From a virus: a DNA stretch of 64,000 bases. The notes under the pieces were generated by a model. It saw only the letters and a list, made by a program, of their open reading frames with translations. It ran no database searches and was not told the origin of the DNA. Where the stretch lies: positions 1 through 64,000 of the IMG/VR virus record IMGVR_UViG_3300035670_000030. One strand, 5' to 3'. The stretch's first letter is position 1; each line of letters begins with the position of its first letter. This document shows positions 46,904-56,176 of the stretch, piece after piece. Both the position numbers and the translations under genes were made by a program.

Positions 46904-47774
46904 TTGTTTTTTGTAAAAATTCAGTAATTGCGGCTTCTATCGGTATTTCATTTTTAAACCCCGTAAATTCTAAATTAGGAAAGTAGTTATTAAAAAACTT
47001 AAATTTTTTAGAATTTACCATTGGTTGGCCATAACCAGCCGCTTCAATATCTTCTTCTTTTATGTCTATGTCTTTTAAAGATAAAGAATTTAAGATTTTA
47101 GATATGAGTCCTATATAGTATTTTTTACTAGGATGATTATGCTGATAAGCTAAAAGAGTCGTTTTATAATTTTCTTTCACAAAACTTTCCATGCAAATAT
47201 AATTATTATATTTTACTGAATCCTCTTTTGCTCTTAACGCGTTTTCATTTCTATATCGTTCAAAATCTGTGCATATCGGATAGTCTCTTTCTAAAATATT
47301 TATTAACCCTGTATCATCAGAATCTCTAATGAAAGATGCTATCTCATTGATATTATTTTTGTCTTTTACTTTTGTTCTTGCATATTCTATATATGGTTTT
47401 AAGGATACCCAGTCACTGCAATATAAAAATAAACGTACATTTGGAAGACAAATGTTCATACCACTGGAGATATTTTCACATAAATATTCTGTTTTAAGTT
47501 CTGTTATAGGTGTGATCTCTGTAGAGGTAAATATAAAGATATCCGCCTGCTTTAATTTTTCATGCACAGATTTATAAATTTCTTTTTGTATTGGCTGATT
47601 TTCTTTTGTCCATACAGCAAAGTTTGTTTTATCGCCCCTCCAAATATTCATTGGAGCACAACTTTCATCACATTTAATAATCTCAAATGATTCTTTTAAT
47701 TTTTCGTTTTTTGAAAAAAAACGGGAGACCGTCCCAGTCTGGCAGTTACCATAAAATAATATTTTAAGTTTCAT
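46884..47774 (-). CDS. WcbI-like polysaccharide-modifying protein
   Basis: 296 residues. ILFYGNCQTGTVSRFF (residues 5-20) carries the G-N-C-Q motif of the WcbI family, which includes a Burkholderia capsule acetyltransferase. FVKENYKTTLLAYQHNHPSK and YYIGLISKILNSL give the His-rich C-terminal part. It would modify a surface polysaccharide. Together with the sulfotransferase downstream it suggests glycan decoration. Confidence 0.7.
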   Translation of the reverse strand: MKLKILFYGNCQTGTVSRFFSKNEKLKESFEIIKCDESCAPMNIWRGDKTNFAVWTKENQPIQKEIYKSVHEKLKQADIFIFTSTEITPITELKTEYLCENISSGMNICLPNVRLFLYCSDWVSLKPYIEYARTKVKDKNNINEIASFIRDSDDTGLINILERDYPICTDFERYRNENALRAKEDSVKYNNYICMESFVKENYKTTLLAYQHNHPSKKYYIGLISKILNSLSLKDIDIKEEDIEAAGYGQPMVNSKKFKFFNNYFPNLEFTGFKNEIPIEAAITEFLQKTNETRNI

Positions 47775-47778
47775 TTAA

Positions 47779-48435
47779 TTATTTATCTTTATTTTGCTCA
47801 AACTGGTAAAAATAAAGTTCTTCTTCTCCAGCAAACCAACGGCTTCCAGTTTGTTCACAAGAAAATTCTTTATTAAAAACCATCCATTTTTCATGGCCTT
47901 TTAATTCAGAACCTATCCAGGCACCACCATCACGCCAAACTACACGATTTCCAGGTTGAATAAAATATTGCCCACCCTCACCTATCAATAAATGTCCTTG
48001 TTTATGGCCACCAGGGTTTTCACTTTGACCAGTCCTAAATTCTGGGCCATAAATCCAATCAAATGTCATTAAATATGTTGCATTATGCCAAGTTTTATCT
48101 TTTAAAACAATTTTACAAGCACTATTTTTTAAATATTCATATTTAATACACGATACGTATGGGGAGAAACTATCCCATAACTCAAGCCAATCAAGAGGAA
48201 AATTACTTAAACCTTCTTCTGGTAATTTATTATTTAGATAATGTATAGGGACTCTAGTATGAATACTACCCATTTCAGTCATTACAGAAAAAAGGCCGCA
48301 TCTTCTATTAATAGAAGTGAATCCAAATACTTCTACTGGAATAAATTCTTCTGTTTCTCTGGGTTTTTTATTATATAAAAAACTTGTATCTAAATAAGAT
48401 GTAAAAATTGGAATATCTGTATTAATATAAGACAT
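47779..48435 (-). CDS. Conserved hypothetical phage protein
   Basis: 218 residues. A beta-rich, Trp- and Tyr-containing protein: VEVFGFTSINRRCGLFSVMT, SENPGGHKQGHLLIGEGGQY and FIQPGNRVVWRDGGAWIG. The His-Gly-rich loops could bind metal or ligand. No firm family recognised. The 37 nt upstream hold an AT-rich TGTAATATATATATAAG stretch that may be a degenerate late promoter. Confidence 0.58.
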   Translation of the reverse strand: MSYINTDIPIFTSYLDTSFLYNKKPRETEEFIPVEVFGFTSINRRCGLFSVMTEMGSIHTRVPIHYLNNKLPEEGLSNFPLDWLELWDSFSPYVSCIKYEYLKNSACKIVLKDKTWHNATYLMTFDWIYGPEFRTGQSENPGGHKQGHLLIGEGGQYFIQPGNRVVWRDGGAWIGSELKGHEKWMVFNKEFSCEQTGSRWFAGEEELYFYQFEQNKDK

Positions 48436-48439
48436 TTAG

Positions 48440-48446
48440 GTGTAAT
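48440..48446 (+). promoter_or_regulatory. Possible late promoter box GTGTAAT, unusual spacing
   Basis: GTGTAAT, but 26 nt before the ATG at 48473, longer than in other cases. Confidence 0.35.
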
Positions 48447-48472
48447 TCTTATATATATATTACATTTTTAAT

Positions 48473-48811
48473 ATGCTTACTTCCAATAAAAATAAGAAAA
48501 AAATTGTTGCAAACAATCCTAAACCCATTCATTTGTCAGATTTTTTGTCATTTGATAATATATGGAAATTAGCTATTTTAGCATTCATGATAGCTAGTTT
48601 ATATTTGCAAAATAATTTTATTACCAAATCAGAGTATAACAAAACTTCTGAAAAAGTACAAAGAATAGAGTTAATTCTAGGCCAGTTAGAAATAAAAAAT
48701 CAAGTTGATATTTCTCAAACTAAAACATTAGAACTAATTGAAATAAGATTGAGACAATTAGAACAAATGGTAGCTATTTTGGAATCTAGGCGTAATGAAA
48801 AAGAGAACTAA
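48473..48811 (+). CDS. Single-pass membrane protein with coiled coil
   Basis: 112 residues. One membrane segment (about 30-48, LAILAFMIASLYLQNNF), then a coiled coil (YNKTSEKVQRIELILGQLEI; IEIRLRQLEQMVAILESR). It overlaps the next membrane gene. The pair could be lysis proteins, for example spanin or holin partners, but only topology supports this. Confidence 0.6.
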   Translation: MLTSNKNKKKIVANNPKPIHLSDFLSFDNIWKLAILAFMIASLYLQNNFITKSEYNKTSEKVQRIELILGQLEIKNQVDISQTKTLELIEIRLRQLEQMVAILESRRNEKEN

Positions 48812-49007
48812 AAAAATAATAAAAATATGCATTCAGTCAATGCTTATTTTATCTATTGTTTTATTGGGGGTTGCATTTTGTTTAATTTCTGTACGGCTAG
48901 GATTAGGTTTTAAATTAGACCCACCTTTTTGTTGGGCATCATTTTTACAAATGGGATTACTGATGTTAACAGGATGGGCATTTAATAAGGAATTATTTTA
49001 TTATTAA
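48795..49007 (+). CDS. Small membrane protein, holin-like topology
   Basis: 70 residues with a basic N-terminus (KKRTKKIIKICIQ) and two membrane segments (about 12-33 and 45-62). Overlaps the coiled-coil gene by 17 nt and converges on the MoxR gene by 4 nt. Holin-like, but no family is recognised. Confidence 0.55.
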   Translation: MKKRTKKIIKICIQSMLILSIVLLGVAFCLISVRLGLGFKLDPPFCWASFLQMGLLMLTGWAFNKELFYY

Positions 49008-50035
49008 AAATAAGTAATATTACCAACTTGTTTTAGAGCATGGTTTATCATGCGAATATCATCTTTACTCACTGACTTCAAATTAGAAATTTCTTCCAAT
49101 GCTGGTTTAAAATATGGAGCATGTTCAAGAATAAAAGTTTTAAATTTATTATCACTAAAAAATAATGATGTGATACGTTCGTTATCAATTGTTGGCAAAA
49201 AGAATTTCATATAATCATCTTTTCTTTTGATAATAGGAAGGGCTGCTTGAAAGTTATTTTCGTCTTCAAAAAACTTTTGGGCTTTTTGTGCGTCTTTTGT
49301 TTTAAAAAGACTTTTGATTTTATCTTCAAGGCTACCAAGTTTAAGTGTCGCTACTAATTTTGTTGGATTTGTTTCGAGTGGTAAAACATCAAATACATCA
49401 CCACCCTCTTTATGAATTTCTAGAGCATAATCAAGCCTTCTTGGAGAAACAATTTTTTTAGCTTTGTCTGGAATTCCATTCCACCATTCAAGTGCAGATT
49501 TGGCCCAGTCTTTACCAAATTTATCTTCAAAATATTCGATATCTGGAATAAATGGAACTTTAATACGAATTTGAAAACGATCTATTTGAGCGCCATCAAG
49601 TTCTTCTACGTCATATTCTTCTTCATCATCACTTGGATTAATAGCTACCCAAACAACCTTAAGATTGGGAAATTTACGACCATTAATACTTTTAAATTGA
49701 ATAAGCTCCATTGTAGCATTACGAATTTTCTTATGGCTACGGTTATATTCATCAATAAAAATAGCTTCTACAGTATCATCTGACATTTTTTCCGGAAGAA
49801 CAAATGAAAGAACATAATCATTTCCTTTCTTAATTTCTTTGGGAACGCCTACAAAATCAACCCACGGATCAAGAGTTGATCCAGAAAAATAAAGCCAATT
49901 TTTACAATTTTTATTAAATATTTCTGTAATTAAACTTGTTTTACCAGTCCCATGACGACCTTCCAATAGGACATTTTTATTTAATTTAAAATAATGTTCT
50001 AATTTATTTTTAATTGTATTCAAATCATTTGCCAT
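49004..50035 (-). CDS. MoxR-type AAA ATPase
   Basis: 343 residues. Walker A EGRHGTGKTSLI (about 25-36), Walker B VEAIFIDEYNRSHKKIRN with D-E, sensor 1 VWVAINPSDDE and a P-R-R-L-D segment near the sensor 2 helix. MoxR ATPases work as chaperones with VWA-domain partners to activate metal enzymes or complexes. It is the last gene of the 52362-to-49004 operon, which includes a VWA protein. Confidence 0.85.
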   Translation of the reverse strand: MANDLNTIKNKLEHYFKLNKNVLLEGRHGTGKTSLITEIFNKNCKNWLYFSGSTLDPWVDFVGVPKEIKKGNDYVLSFVLPEKMSDDTVEAIFIDEYNRSHKKIRNATMELIQFKSINGRKFPNLKVVWVAINPSDDEEEYDVEELDGAQIDRFQIRIKVPFIPDIEYFEDKFGKDWAKSALEWWNGIPDKAKKIVSPRRLDYALEIHKEGGDVFDVLPLETNPTKLVATLKLGSLEDKIKSLFKTKDAQKAQKFFEDENNFQAALPIIKRKDDYMKFFLPTIDNERITSLFFSDNKFKTFILEHAPYFKPALEEISNLKSVSKDDIRMINHALKQVGNITYF

Positions 50036-50077
50036 GACTTAATATTAAAATGATTTTATAAAAAAAACAAGAAACTT

Positions 50078-50371
50078 TTAAAGAAATTTATGCAAAAATT
50101 TATATAAGAAGCATGCGAATAAATGTGTGATTAATCCACAACAAATATTTGTTAAAAATATAATATTTAAGTCTAGAACTAAAGGATTGTATAAAAATGA
50201 AACAAATAAACCAATCCAAAAACTACTACATTCTGGACATAATAATGGTCTCCTAACGTATGGGATTTTGGCAACAAAATTTCTTATTGGTACAAAAATA
50301 TCCGCAAAACTCCACATGTATGAAAAACTTAGGCTAATACATATATAATATAGTAAATCAAAAAAGTACAT
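50078..50371 (-). CDS. Small DUF1360-like membrane protein
   Basis: 97 residues with three hydrophobic segments. RRPLLCPECSSFWIGLFVSF has C-x-x-C followed by F-W, the pattern of DUF1360-like membrane proteins. Role unknown. It lies between the MoxR gene and the 50376 gene. Confidence 0.7.
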   Translation of the reverse strand: MYFFDLLYYICISLSFSYMWSFADIFVPIRNFVAKIPYVRRPLLCPECSSFWIGLFVSFLYNPLVLDLNIIFLTNICCGLITHLFACFLYKFLHKFL

Positions 50372-50375
50372 AATG

Positions 50376-50813
50376 TTATAAAAAGTAAATATGCAATTTA
50401 CCTTCTGGACTTATTGCTGTAGAAAAATTTCTAAATTGTGCGCGATCTTTATTAACAAAATCCATAAATTCTTTAAATTTTTCTTCTGTATTTTCAATTA
50501 CAAACATTTTTCCATAATAAGGTTTTGGAGTTAATGCGGCGTAATCAATATTTAAAACTGATTGTATTTTATCTAAGTTTTCTTTATTGGATAAATAATT
50601 ATTTAATAAATTTAAAGATTTATCTTTATTATTAAGTAGTTCTGTTTCAACTTTTTTTACACAACTACAATTTGGATTCGTAGATGCACTTTGAATATCT
50701 GCATAAATATTTGGAAATTCTGATTGTAAAATTGATTTAAAATCATCAGATATTCGAATCAGATTTAAAATAATTTTTTGAAAATATGCTTCTTTTTCTT
50801 TAGGGATACTCAT
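50376..50813 (-). CDS. Hypothetical phage protein
   Basis: 145 residues. A helical N-terminus with SCVKKVETELLNNKDKSLNL, NPNCSCV (C-x-C) and a C-terminal GKMFVIENTEEKFKEFMDFV. No recognised domain. It is inside the VWA/MoxR operon. Confidence 0.58.
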   Translation of the reverse strand: MSIPKEKEAYFQKIILNLIRISDDFKSILQSEFPNIYADIQSASTNPNCSCVKKVETELLNNKDKSLNLLNNYLSNKENLDKIQSVLNIDYAALTPKPYYGKMFVIENTEEKFKEFMDFVNKDRAQFRNFSTAISPEGKLHIYFL

Positions 50814-50839
50814 GTTATATATTAATTTATATATGGTAA

Positions 50840-52078
50840 TTATTCAAAATTTTTTAATTGATGAACTTTACATCCTTCGGGGATATAAGCTGTTGTTCCA
50901 TCATCGGTTAAAAACCAATTCCATTTTTTTCTCTGTTCTTCTGGAATTTGTGCGCCATACCCCCAACCATCTGTAAGAACCCATACAAATGGTTTTATTT
51001 TATGTTTATTATAGATAAAATCAGTAATACAACGAAAACTCGTTCCACCACCACCATCAAGTTTTTGTTTTTTTAAATCTACTTCGTATACCATTGTATC
51101 AAAAGCAAAATATTTCACATCAAATTTTTCTGGATCTAAACTTTTTGCCGCATGAAAAAATCGTGGAGCTAATCCCCAACATGAACCACTAGTATCCATA
51201 AAAAACCAAGTAGCAACTTTTTCGCTTTCTGTTTTTCTTAACGTCTGTTCAATATCAGATGGTAAAAAAATATTAAAATTAAGATTGTAAAGACGACGAT
51301 CTTTCATTATCCAGTGAGATTCTAGTCCTTCATCTTTAGACATTTTCTTTTCAAAACGTCTGATAATACTTTCCCATTTCTTTTTATATTGAGTTGGTTT
51401 ATTTTCAATTTTTTGAATTAGACCACCTTTAGTATTACCAATAGATTTATCGTCATTTTTTCGCGCATTTTTTTCAGCATCTTCGGTAATATTTTTAAGG
51501 CTTTCAGCTTCTTCTTCAGAAAGATTATTTATAATTTGTTGTACCGAATCTTCTGGAAAGTCTCCAAGACCACTATGATCATTAATAAGTTGTTTATTTT
51601 TTACAAACTTTGCATCTTTTAAAAGCCTATTATAATAATATTCAAAGTTATTCCATGGTAGAATATTCGGATCATTATCAAATGAATTATCCATCCAATA
51701 ATATTCAGTTTTAGGGTCTATTTCTTGGCGGTTAAATTTAAAATATTTAACAAGACTTTCATTAACAACAATATCCATTGCTTGATTAGCCAAATTTGAC
51801 ATCTTTTTGCCAGCACGTTTGCCATGAGAATTAATTACGTGAAGGCATTCATGAGCAATAATAAACTTTTTATTATGATCGCTTTGTTTGTCCCAAAACT
51901 TTTTATTAATTAAAAATTCAATGCAGTTACCTTCTTTATTAAATCCCACGCATGCAGTATCAATGGAATTGCTGAAAATAGGCTTAACCAAACGCCAAAA
52001 CTGATAAAATACTCCATGATGCTCAAGAAGCGACTCCAAAATTTGGCGGTATTCTTCATATGTAAGATTCTGGTTCAC
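50840..52078 (-). CDS. VWA protein with zinc-peptidase-like N-terminus
   Basis: 412 residues. KFIIAHECLHVINSHGKRAG (about 71-90) is H-E-x-x-H as in DUF2201-type proteins, and the C-terminal VWA domain has WFFMDTSGSCWG (MIDAS D-x-S-x-S), GGGGTSFR and WVLTDGWGYG. Paired with the MoxR ATPase 800 nt downstream, this is the classic MoxR-VWA chaperone module. In tailed phages such pairs are uncommon and their targets are unknown. Confidence 0.82.
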   Translation of the reverse strand: MNQNLTYEEYRQILESLLEHHGVFYQFWRLVKPIFSNSIDTACVGFNKEGNCIEFLINKKFWDKQSDHNKKFIIAHECLHVINSHGKRAGKKMSNLANQAMDIVVNESLVKYFKFNRQEIDPKTEYYWMDNSFDNDPNILPWNNFEYYYNRLLKDAKFVKNKQLINDHSGLGDFPEDSVQQIINNLSEEEAESLKNITEDAEKNARKNDDKSIGNTKGGLIQKIENKPTQYKKKWESIIRRFEKKMSKDEGLESHWIMKDRRLYNLNFNIFLPSDIEQTLRKTESEKVATWFFMDTSGSCWGLAPRFFHAAKSLDPEKFDVKYFAFDTMVYEVDLKKQKLDGGGGTSFRCITDFIYNKHKIKPFVWVLTDGWGYGAQIPEEQRKKWNWFLTDDGTTAYIPEGCKVHQLKNFE

Positions 52079-52362
52079 AAAAATTCTTTTTCTGCAGCAT
52101 TTTTTAATTCTTCAGCATCTTGATAGTAACCAGCATTGGCCAAAATTTTAGGAGCAAATATGATCCAATGTTCTCCCTCGTCTTTCATTTTATTATGAAA
52201 TACTCTAAGTATTGCACCAAATTGGATAGAATCTTCTTCTGTTTTTAAAGACTCTAAAATTAGCTCTACTCCACGAGTTGCAATTTCGGAAGGGTCGGAG
52301 TCAATACTCGCTTTTATATTTTTTGACCAATCGACACCTTCTACTGTCCATGTTACTATCAT
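52075..52362 (-). CDS. Small protein, first gene of the VWA/MoxR operon
   Basis: 95 residues: IVTWTVEGVDWSKNIKASID, then helices (IATRGVELILESLKTEEDSI) and EGEHWIIFAPKILANAGYYQ. It overlaps the VWA gene start by 4 nt. A TTGACT-17-TATCAT promoter lies directly upstream. Function unknown. Confidence 0.62.
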   Translation of the reverse strand: MIVTWTVEGVDWSKNIKASIDSDPSEIATRGVELILESLKTEEDSIQFGAILRVFHNKMKDEGEHWIIFAPKILANAGYYQDAEELKNAAEKEFL

Positions 52363-52371
52363 ATAATCAAT

Positions 52372-52400
52372 ATGATAGAACTTCTTTATTAATTAGTCAA
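52372..52400 (-). promoter_or_regulatory. Sigma-70-like promoter of the VWA/MoxR operon
   Basis: TTGACT (52400-52395), 17 nt, TATCAT (52377-52372), ATG 9 nt after the -10 box. Confidence 0.68.
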
Positions 52401-52406
52401 TAAGAT

Positions 52407-53609
52407 TTACCAAGCCTTACAAGACCAATATCTTGCTTTCCATTTTGGTCCAGGATTATCGCAATTATGTCTTGCGCGAAAGCTTTTTCTTCTTTCTGGA
52501 ATATTCTTTTTAATCTTCATATTCGGGTCACCGAATCTTACAATTACAACATTACCACTCTCATTCTTTGTATATACCGCAAATTTTTTAGGACCGCCTG
52601 GGGTTCTAAATGGTTTATTCAGGGTGACTTTTCTACCTTGGTATTCAGCACCCTGAGCTTTTTTCCAAGCTTCTGGTGATGGACGATCTTTGTCTCCAGG
52701 TTTTGCTGGTTTATAATTTTTGCCTTCTCTTTGTTTTTTTCTTCTTATATTTTCCCAAAGACCAGGTCTTTCTTTAGCAATGTCAATTTCTACAACATCA
52801 CTTTCATCAAATGCAACTTCTTCTGCTGAAACGTACTCAGACTCCTCTGGAATATAAAGATTATCTACAGTAAGATCTTCTGCAGCGGCATCTACTTCAG
52901 ACTCTTCATAATCTTCGTTTTCTTCAACAAACATTACATAGTTATGTATAGTGAGCATGTAATCTTCAGTAATAGCAATTTTACCTTGTAACCAAGATTC
53001 GGTTAAATTTTCTTTAACCATGGGAGTCTCTAATGATTCTAAAATATTTTCGGCGTGTTTTTTAATAGAATTTAAAGAACCCACGGACATATTGAAAAAG
53101 TCTTGTTTATATTCTTCTAAAGATTCCGAAGCTTGAGCTTGTTCTTCCATTTTTTCTTCAACTTTTTCTTCAACCATTTTTTCGATCATTTTCTTTTGAA
53201 GAAAATTTGGATCCTGTTTCTTTTTTAGCTCATGTTGATCCATTTTTAATTTAATCATTGCTTCGGCCTCATTTCGATTTGTAAAACAATATTCTAATTT
53301 TGCTTCATCCTCTTCCATTTCTACAACTGCAAATGGACAGTCTTTATAATTTTCTACAATAATATATGATTTATCTGAAGCTATTAATTTATTATTATCA
53401 CACTCTTTACATTCAGAAATAATTAAAACTTCATTATCTCCTTCTCCAACTGAAGCTGTTGCGCTAGCTTTTGCTTTTTGCCATTGCGAATAACAAACTG
53501 CGACACGCTGTTTCGTATCTTTAAAATCTTTATTCATTGTTTCATTCCCAGCACAACGTGAAATAAAATCACCTTGTTTTTCATTCTTTTTCGGCATCGG
53601 TAAAGGCAT
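52407..53609 (-). CDS. Prohead-type structural/assembly protein
   Basis: 400 residues. The opening DFISRCAGNETMNKDFKDTK followed by QRVAVCYSQWQKAK, and the end RRKSFRARHNCDNPGPKWKA then RYWSCKAW, are short motifs that I associate with phage head-assembly proteins. The middle is acidic and helical (EKMVEEKVEEKMEEQAQASE), as in scaffold or prohead core proteins. A late box stands 9 nt before the ATG. Whether it is scaffold, protease substrate or minor capsid protein is not clear. Confidence 0.65.
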   Translation of the reverse strand: MPLPMPKKNEKQGDFISRCAGNETMNKDFKDTKQRVAVCYSQWQKAKASATASVGEGDNEVLIISECKECDNNKLIASDKSYIIVENYKDCPFAVVEMEEDEAKLEYCFTNRNEAEAMIKLKMDQHELKKKQDPNFLQKKMIEKMVEEKVEEKMEEQAQASESLEEYKQDFFNMSVGSLNSIKKHAENILESLETPMVKENLTESWLQGKIAITEDYMLTIHNYVMFVEENEDYEESEVDAAAEDLTVDNLYIPEESEYVSAEEVAFDESDVVEIDIAKERPGLWENIRRKKQREGKNYKPAKPGDKDRPSPEAWKKAQGAEYQGRKVTLNKPFRTPGGPKKFAVYTKNESGNVVIVRFGDPNMKIKKNIPERRKSFRARHNCDNPGPKWKARYWSCKAW

Positions 53610-53618
53610 AATATATAA

Positions 53619-53625
53619 TTTACAC
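53619..53625 (-). promoter_or_regulatory. Late promoter box GTGTAAA
   Basis: The minus strand reads GTGTAAATTATATATT and then the ATG at 53609 (9 nt after the box). It lies between the polymerase gene and this late gene. Confidence 0.62.
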
Positions 53626-53641
53626 CTAAGAATTTGATAAT

Positions 53642-56176
53642 TTACTTCAAATCTCTCATATTTTTGTATATTTTACAATCCTGTTTAACAATTTCATCGG
53701 CAAAAATAGCATCAGTTCCTTTAATACGACCTTTAACAATAACAATGTCGTTTTCTTCTGGGAATTGTCCACCATTCTTCGCTTTACAATCTTCAAAAAG
53801 ACCGAAGCGACCATCAAATAATAATACTGAAACTTTACCAGTATCATCAGATACAGTAGCTTTATAAAATTTATTGCCATTTCTAGACTTGGATTGTCTA
53901 GGCGTTTCGGTAATTTCACCAATAATCAAGACTCTATCGTTATCTTCTCGTGTCTCAAAAGCGTCTTTGATGGTAATGAAGTTATGATTACCCTGTTTAA
54001 AAATACTTGTAAGATTTTCACTATAACTAAATCCTAAACAGTTCTTTTCATAGAAGTAATTTGTAAGCGCAACATTACGACTATTTAATTCATAAATCTG
54101 ACGATAAGGTGCATATTTTTTCTTAAATGTCTCAAAACGAGACTCTTTGATTTGCTTTTTATCTACAAGTAATTGGATAATAGTAAGAATATTTTTATTT
54201 TCACCTTCATCATGTAACGTTTTAACAAGGCGTTTTTCTTTATCGGTCAGGATATTAAAAGCTTGTGCTTGCAATACCAAATGCGGTCTAGATGAACCAA
54301 GGTCATCCAATGCTCCAGCTTGAATTAATGCAGATAGAATACCAATATTTAATCCAGCTTGTTTAGCCGCTAAGAAGCAATCAATTTTATGATCATATTC
54401 ACCGCGAAATTTGATAAGTTTTTCGATTGAGCTATCTGAAACTCCTTTAATCGCGCTTAACCCATATCTAATATTTTCACCCTCTACAGTGAATCCTATA
54501 TCTGATTTCAACAAACTCGGCGGAAGCAATTTTATATTAAAATAAGGTAGCTCTCGCTCAATCTGTCTGATCTCATCCATTGGATCGGGAAGCTTTTGGA
54601 TTGCATTAAGACAAGCTGTAAAAAATTGAAGTGGATATTTATATTTAAGATAAACAGTCAAAGCCCCAAGATAGGCCACGCAATATGAGTGAGATTTATT
54701 AAATGAATAATCTGCAGAATCCAACATGACTTTCCAAATAGCTTCTGCCACTTGTTCTCCAAAACCATTTGTTTCACAAATTTCGAATACCTTATCTTTC
54801 CACTTTGGCATTTCATCACGTTTCTTTTTACCAATAATACGACGAATATATTCAGACTCGTCAGCAGTAAAACCGACTGTAACAAGAGCTTGAATTAATT
54901 GTTCTTGATAAAGAGGGAGATTACGTGTTTCTGCAAATACTGGAGCAAGTTTTTCATGTGGAGCTTCGCCACTAAAATTAATATAATCTTTTTCGTAAGC
55001 CAAAGCCCCAGGTCGGGCAATAGCATTTACGTCACTCAAATGTGCAATATTTGCTGGTCGAATATTTTTACAAACACGATAGGCACAATCAGCACTAATT
55101 TGATAAAGACCATATGGAAGTAAATCTTCGCGCTGAAGATGTGTATAAACTTCTTCGTTATCATCAAGATTAATGTCTTCAAATTTTTCTGGAATTAATT
55201 CAAATACATTTTTGATAATCTCATTACTAATAAGACCAAGAAGATCAAGTTTAATACCAAACTTGGCAGCAGTATTCATTTCATATGAAATAGTAAGCTC
55301 ACCCTCTTTATTAATTTCAACTGGCACAAATTTATCAAGTGGATAATAAGATAGAAAATATCCACTAGCATGTGTTGATTTACCACGAATAAGACCACGA
55401 AGTTTTAAGGCAATCTGATATGTTTCTGGATAACGATCAGCCCAATCACGAAATTTTTCACTATTTTTGTAAGAATCCTCAATATCCTCAACGACTCCGA
55501 AATGCTTTCCGATAGTATCTGCCAAGTGACTGGCATCTTCTTCAGAAGCTTCATTAACAATTTTATAAACATCTTTAACAAGAATCTTTCCAGAAAAAGT
55601 AGATACAGAAGAAATCTTACATACTTTATTTGGATAACATTTCTTTAACCATTCGATAATCTCATCACGCACTCCACCCAAATTAATATCAACATCTGGA
55701 GCAAGATCTCCTTGAATGTACGTTACGCCATCAATAACTTCTTTTTTAGCGCGAGTTTTTGAAATAAAACGCGTAAAGAAAAGGTTCTTATCAATTGGAT
55801 CAACACCAGTTACTCCAATCAAATAGAAAATAAGACTACCAGCCGCAGAACCACGACCCCAATCAATAAACGCCCCAAGCTGACGAGCCTTATTGATAAC
55901 ACGCCAGACAAGAAGAAAATAATCAATAAACCCTAAGTCTTTAACAATTTCAAATTCTTCTTTGATACGATCAAGATAAATTTTCTTTTTATGTTCGGGA
56001 ATTTTATCACGAAATTTTTTCCAGCCCTCATTAACAAGTTGCTGAAGAAACTGTTCATTACTTTCAGCTTTATCTGCAAGAACTCCTTTTTCTTCTTTTG
56101 TAAAAGAAATATTCGGCAACCTAACAAGGTTGACATTCTTCATTTCAATATTTTTAAATTGTTCTAAAAATTTCAT
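53642..56176 (-). CDS. DNA polymerase III alpha-type polymerase, PHP domain missing
   Basis: 844 residues. Polymerase core of the C family: FIDWGRGSAAGSLIFYLIGV (palm), LAPDVDINLGG (catalytic D-x-D near 161-163), RGLIRGKSTHASGYFLS, EQLIQALVTVGFTADESEYI and NKSHSYCVAYLGALTVYLKY. The C-terminus has a helix-hairpin-helix region and an OB fold (RVLIIGEITETPRQSKSRNG). The usual N-terminal PHP domain is absent and is encoded by a separate gene (56795-57547); the exonuclease gene lies between. It is the replicative polymerase of the phage. Confidence 0.92.
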   Translation of the reverse strand: MKFLEQFKNIEMKNVNLVRLPNISFTKEEKGVLADKAESNEQFLQQLVNEGWKKFRDKIPEHKKKIYLDRIKEEFEIVKDLGFIDYFLLVWRVINKARQLGAFIDWGRGSAAGSLIFYLIGVTGVDPIDKNLFFTRFISKTRAKKEVIDGVTYIQGDLAPDVDINLGGVRDEIIEWLKKCYPNKVCKISSVSTFSGKILVKDVYKIVNEASEEDASHLADTIGKHFGVVEDIEDSYKNSEKFRDWADRYPETYQIALKLRGLIRGKSTHASGYFLSYYPLDKFVPVEINKEGELTISYEMNTAAKFGIKLDLLGLISNEIIKNVFELIPEKFEDINLDDNEEVYTHLQREDLLPYGLYQISADCAYRVCKNIRPANIAHLSDVNAIARPGALAYEKDYINFSGEAPHEKLAPVFAETRNLPLYQEQLIQALVTVGFTADESEYIRRIIGKKKRDEMPKWKDKVFEICETNGFGEQVAEAIWKVMLDSADYSFNKSHSYCVAYLGALTVYLKYKYPLQFFTACLNAIQKLPDPMDEIRQIERELPYFNIKLLPPSLLKSDIGFTVEGENIRYGLSAIKGVSDSSIEKLIKFRGEYDHKIDCFLAAKQAGLNIGILSALIQAGALDDLGSSRPHLVLQAQAFNILTDKEKRLVKTLHDEGENKNILTIIQLLVDKKQIKESRFETFKKKYAPYRQIYELNSRNVALTNYFYEKNCLGFSYSENLTSIFKQGNHNFITIKDAFETREDNDRVLIIGEITETPRQSKSRNGNKFYKATVSDDTGKVSVLLFDGRFGLFEDCKAKNGGQFPEENDIVIVKGRIKGTDAIFADEIVKQDCKIYKNMRDLK

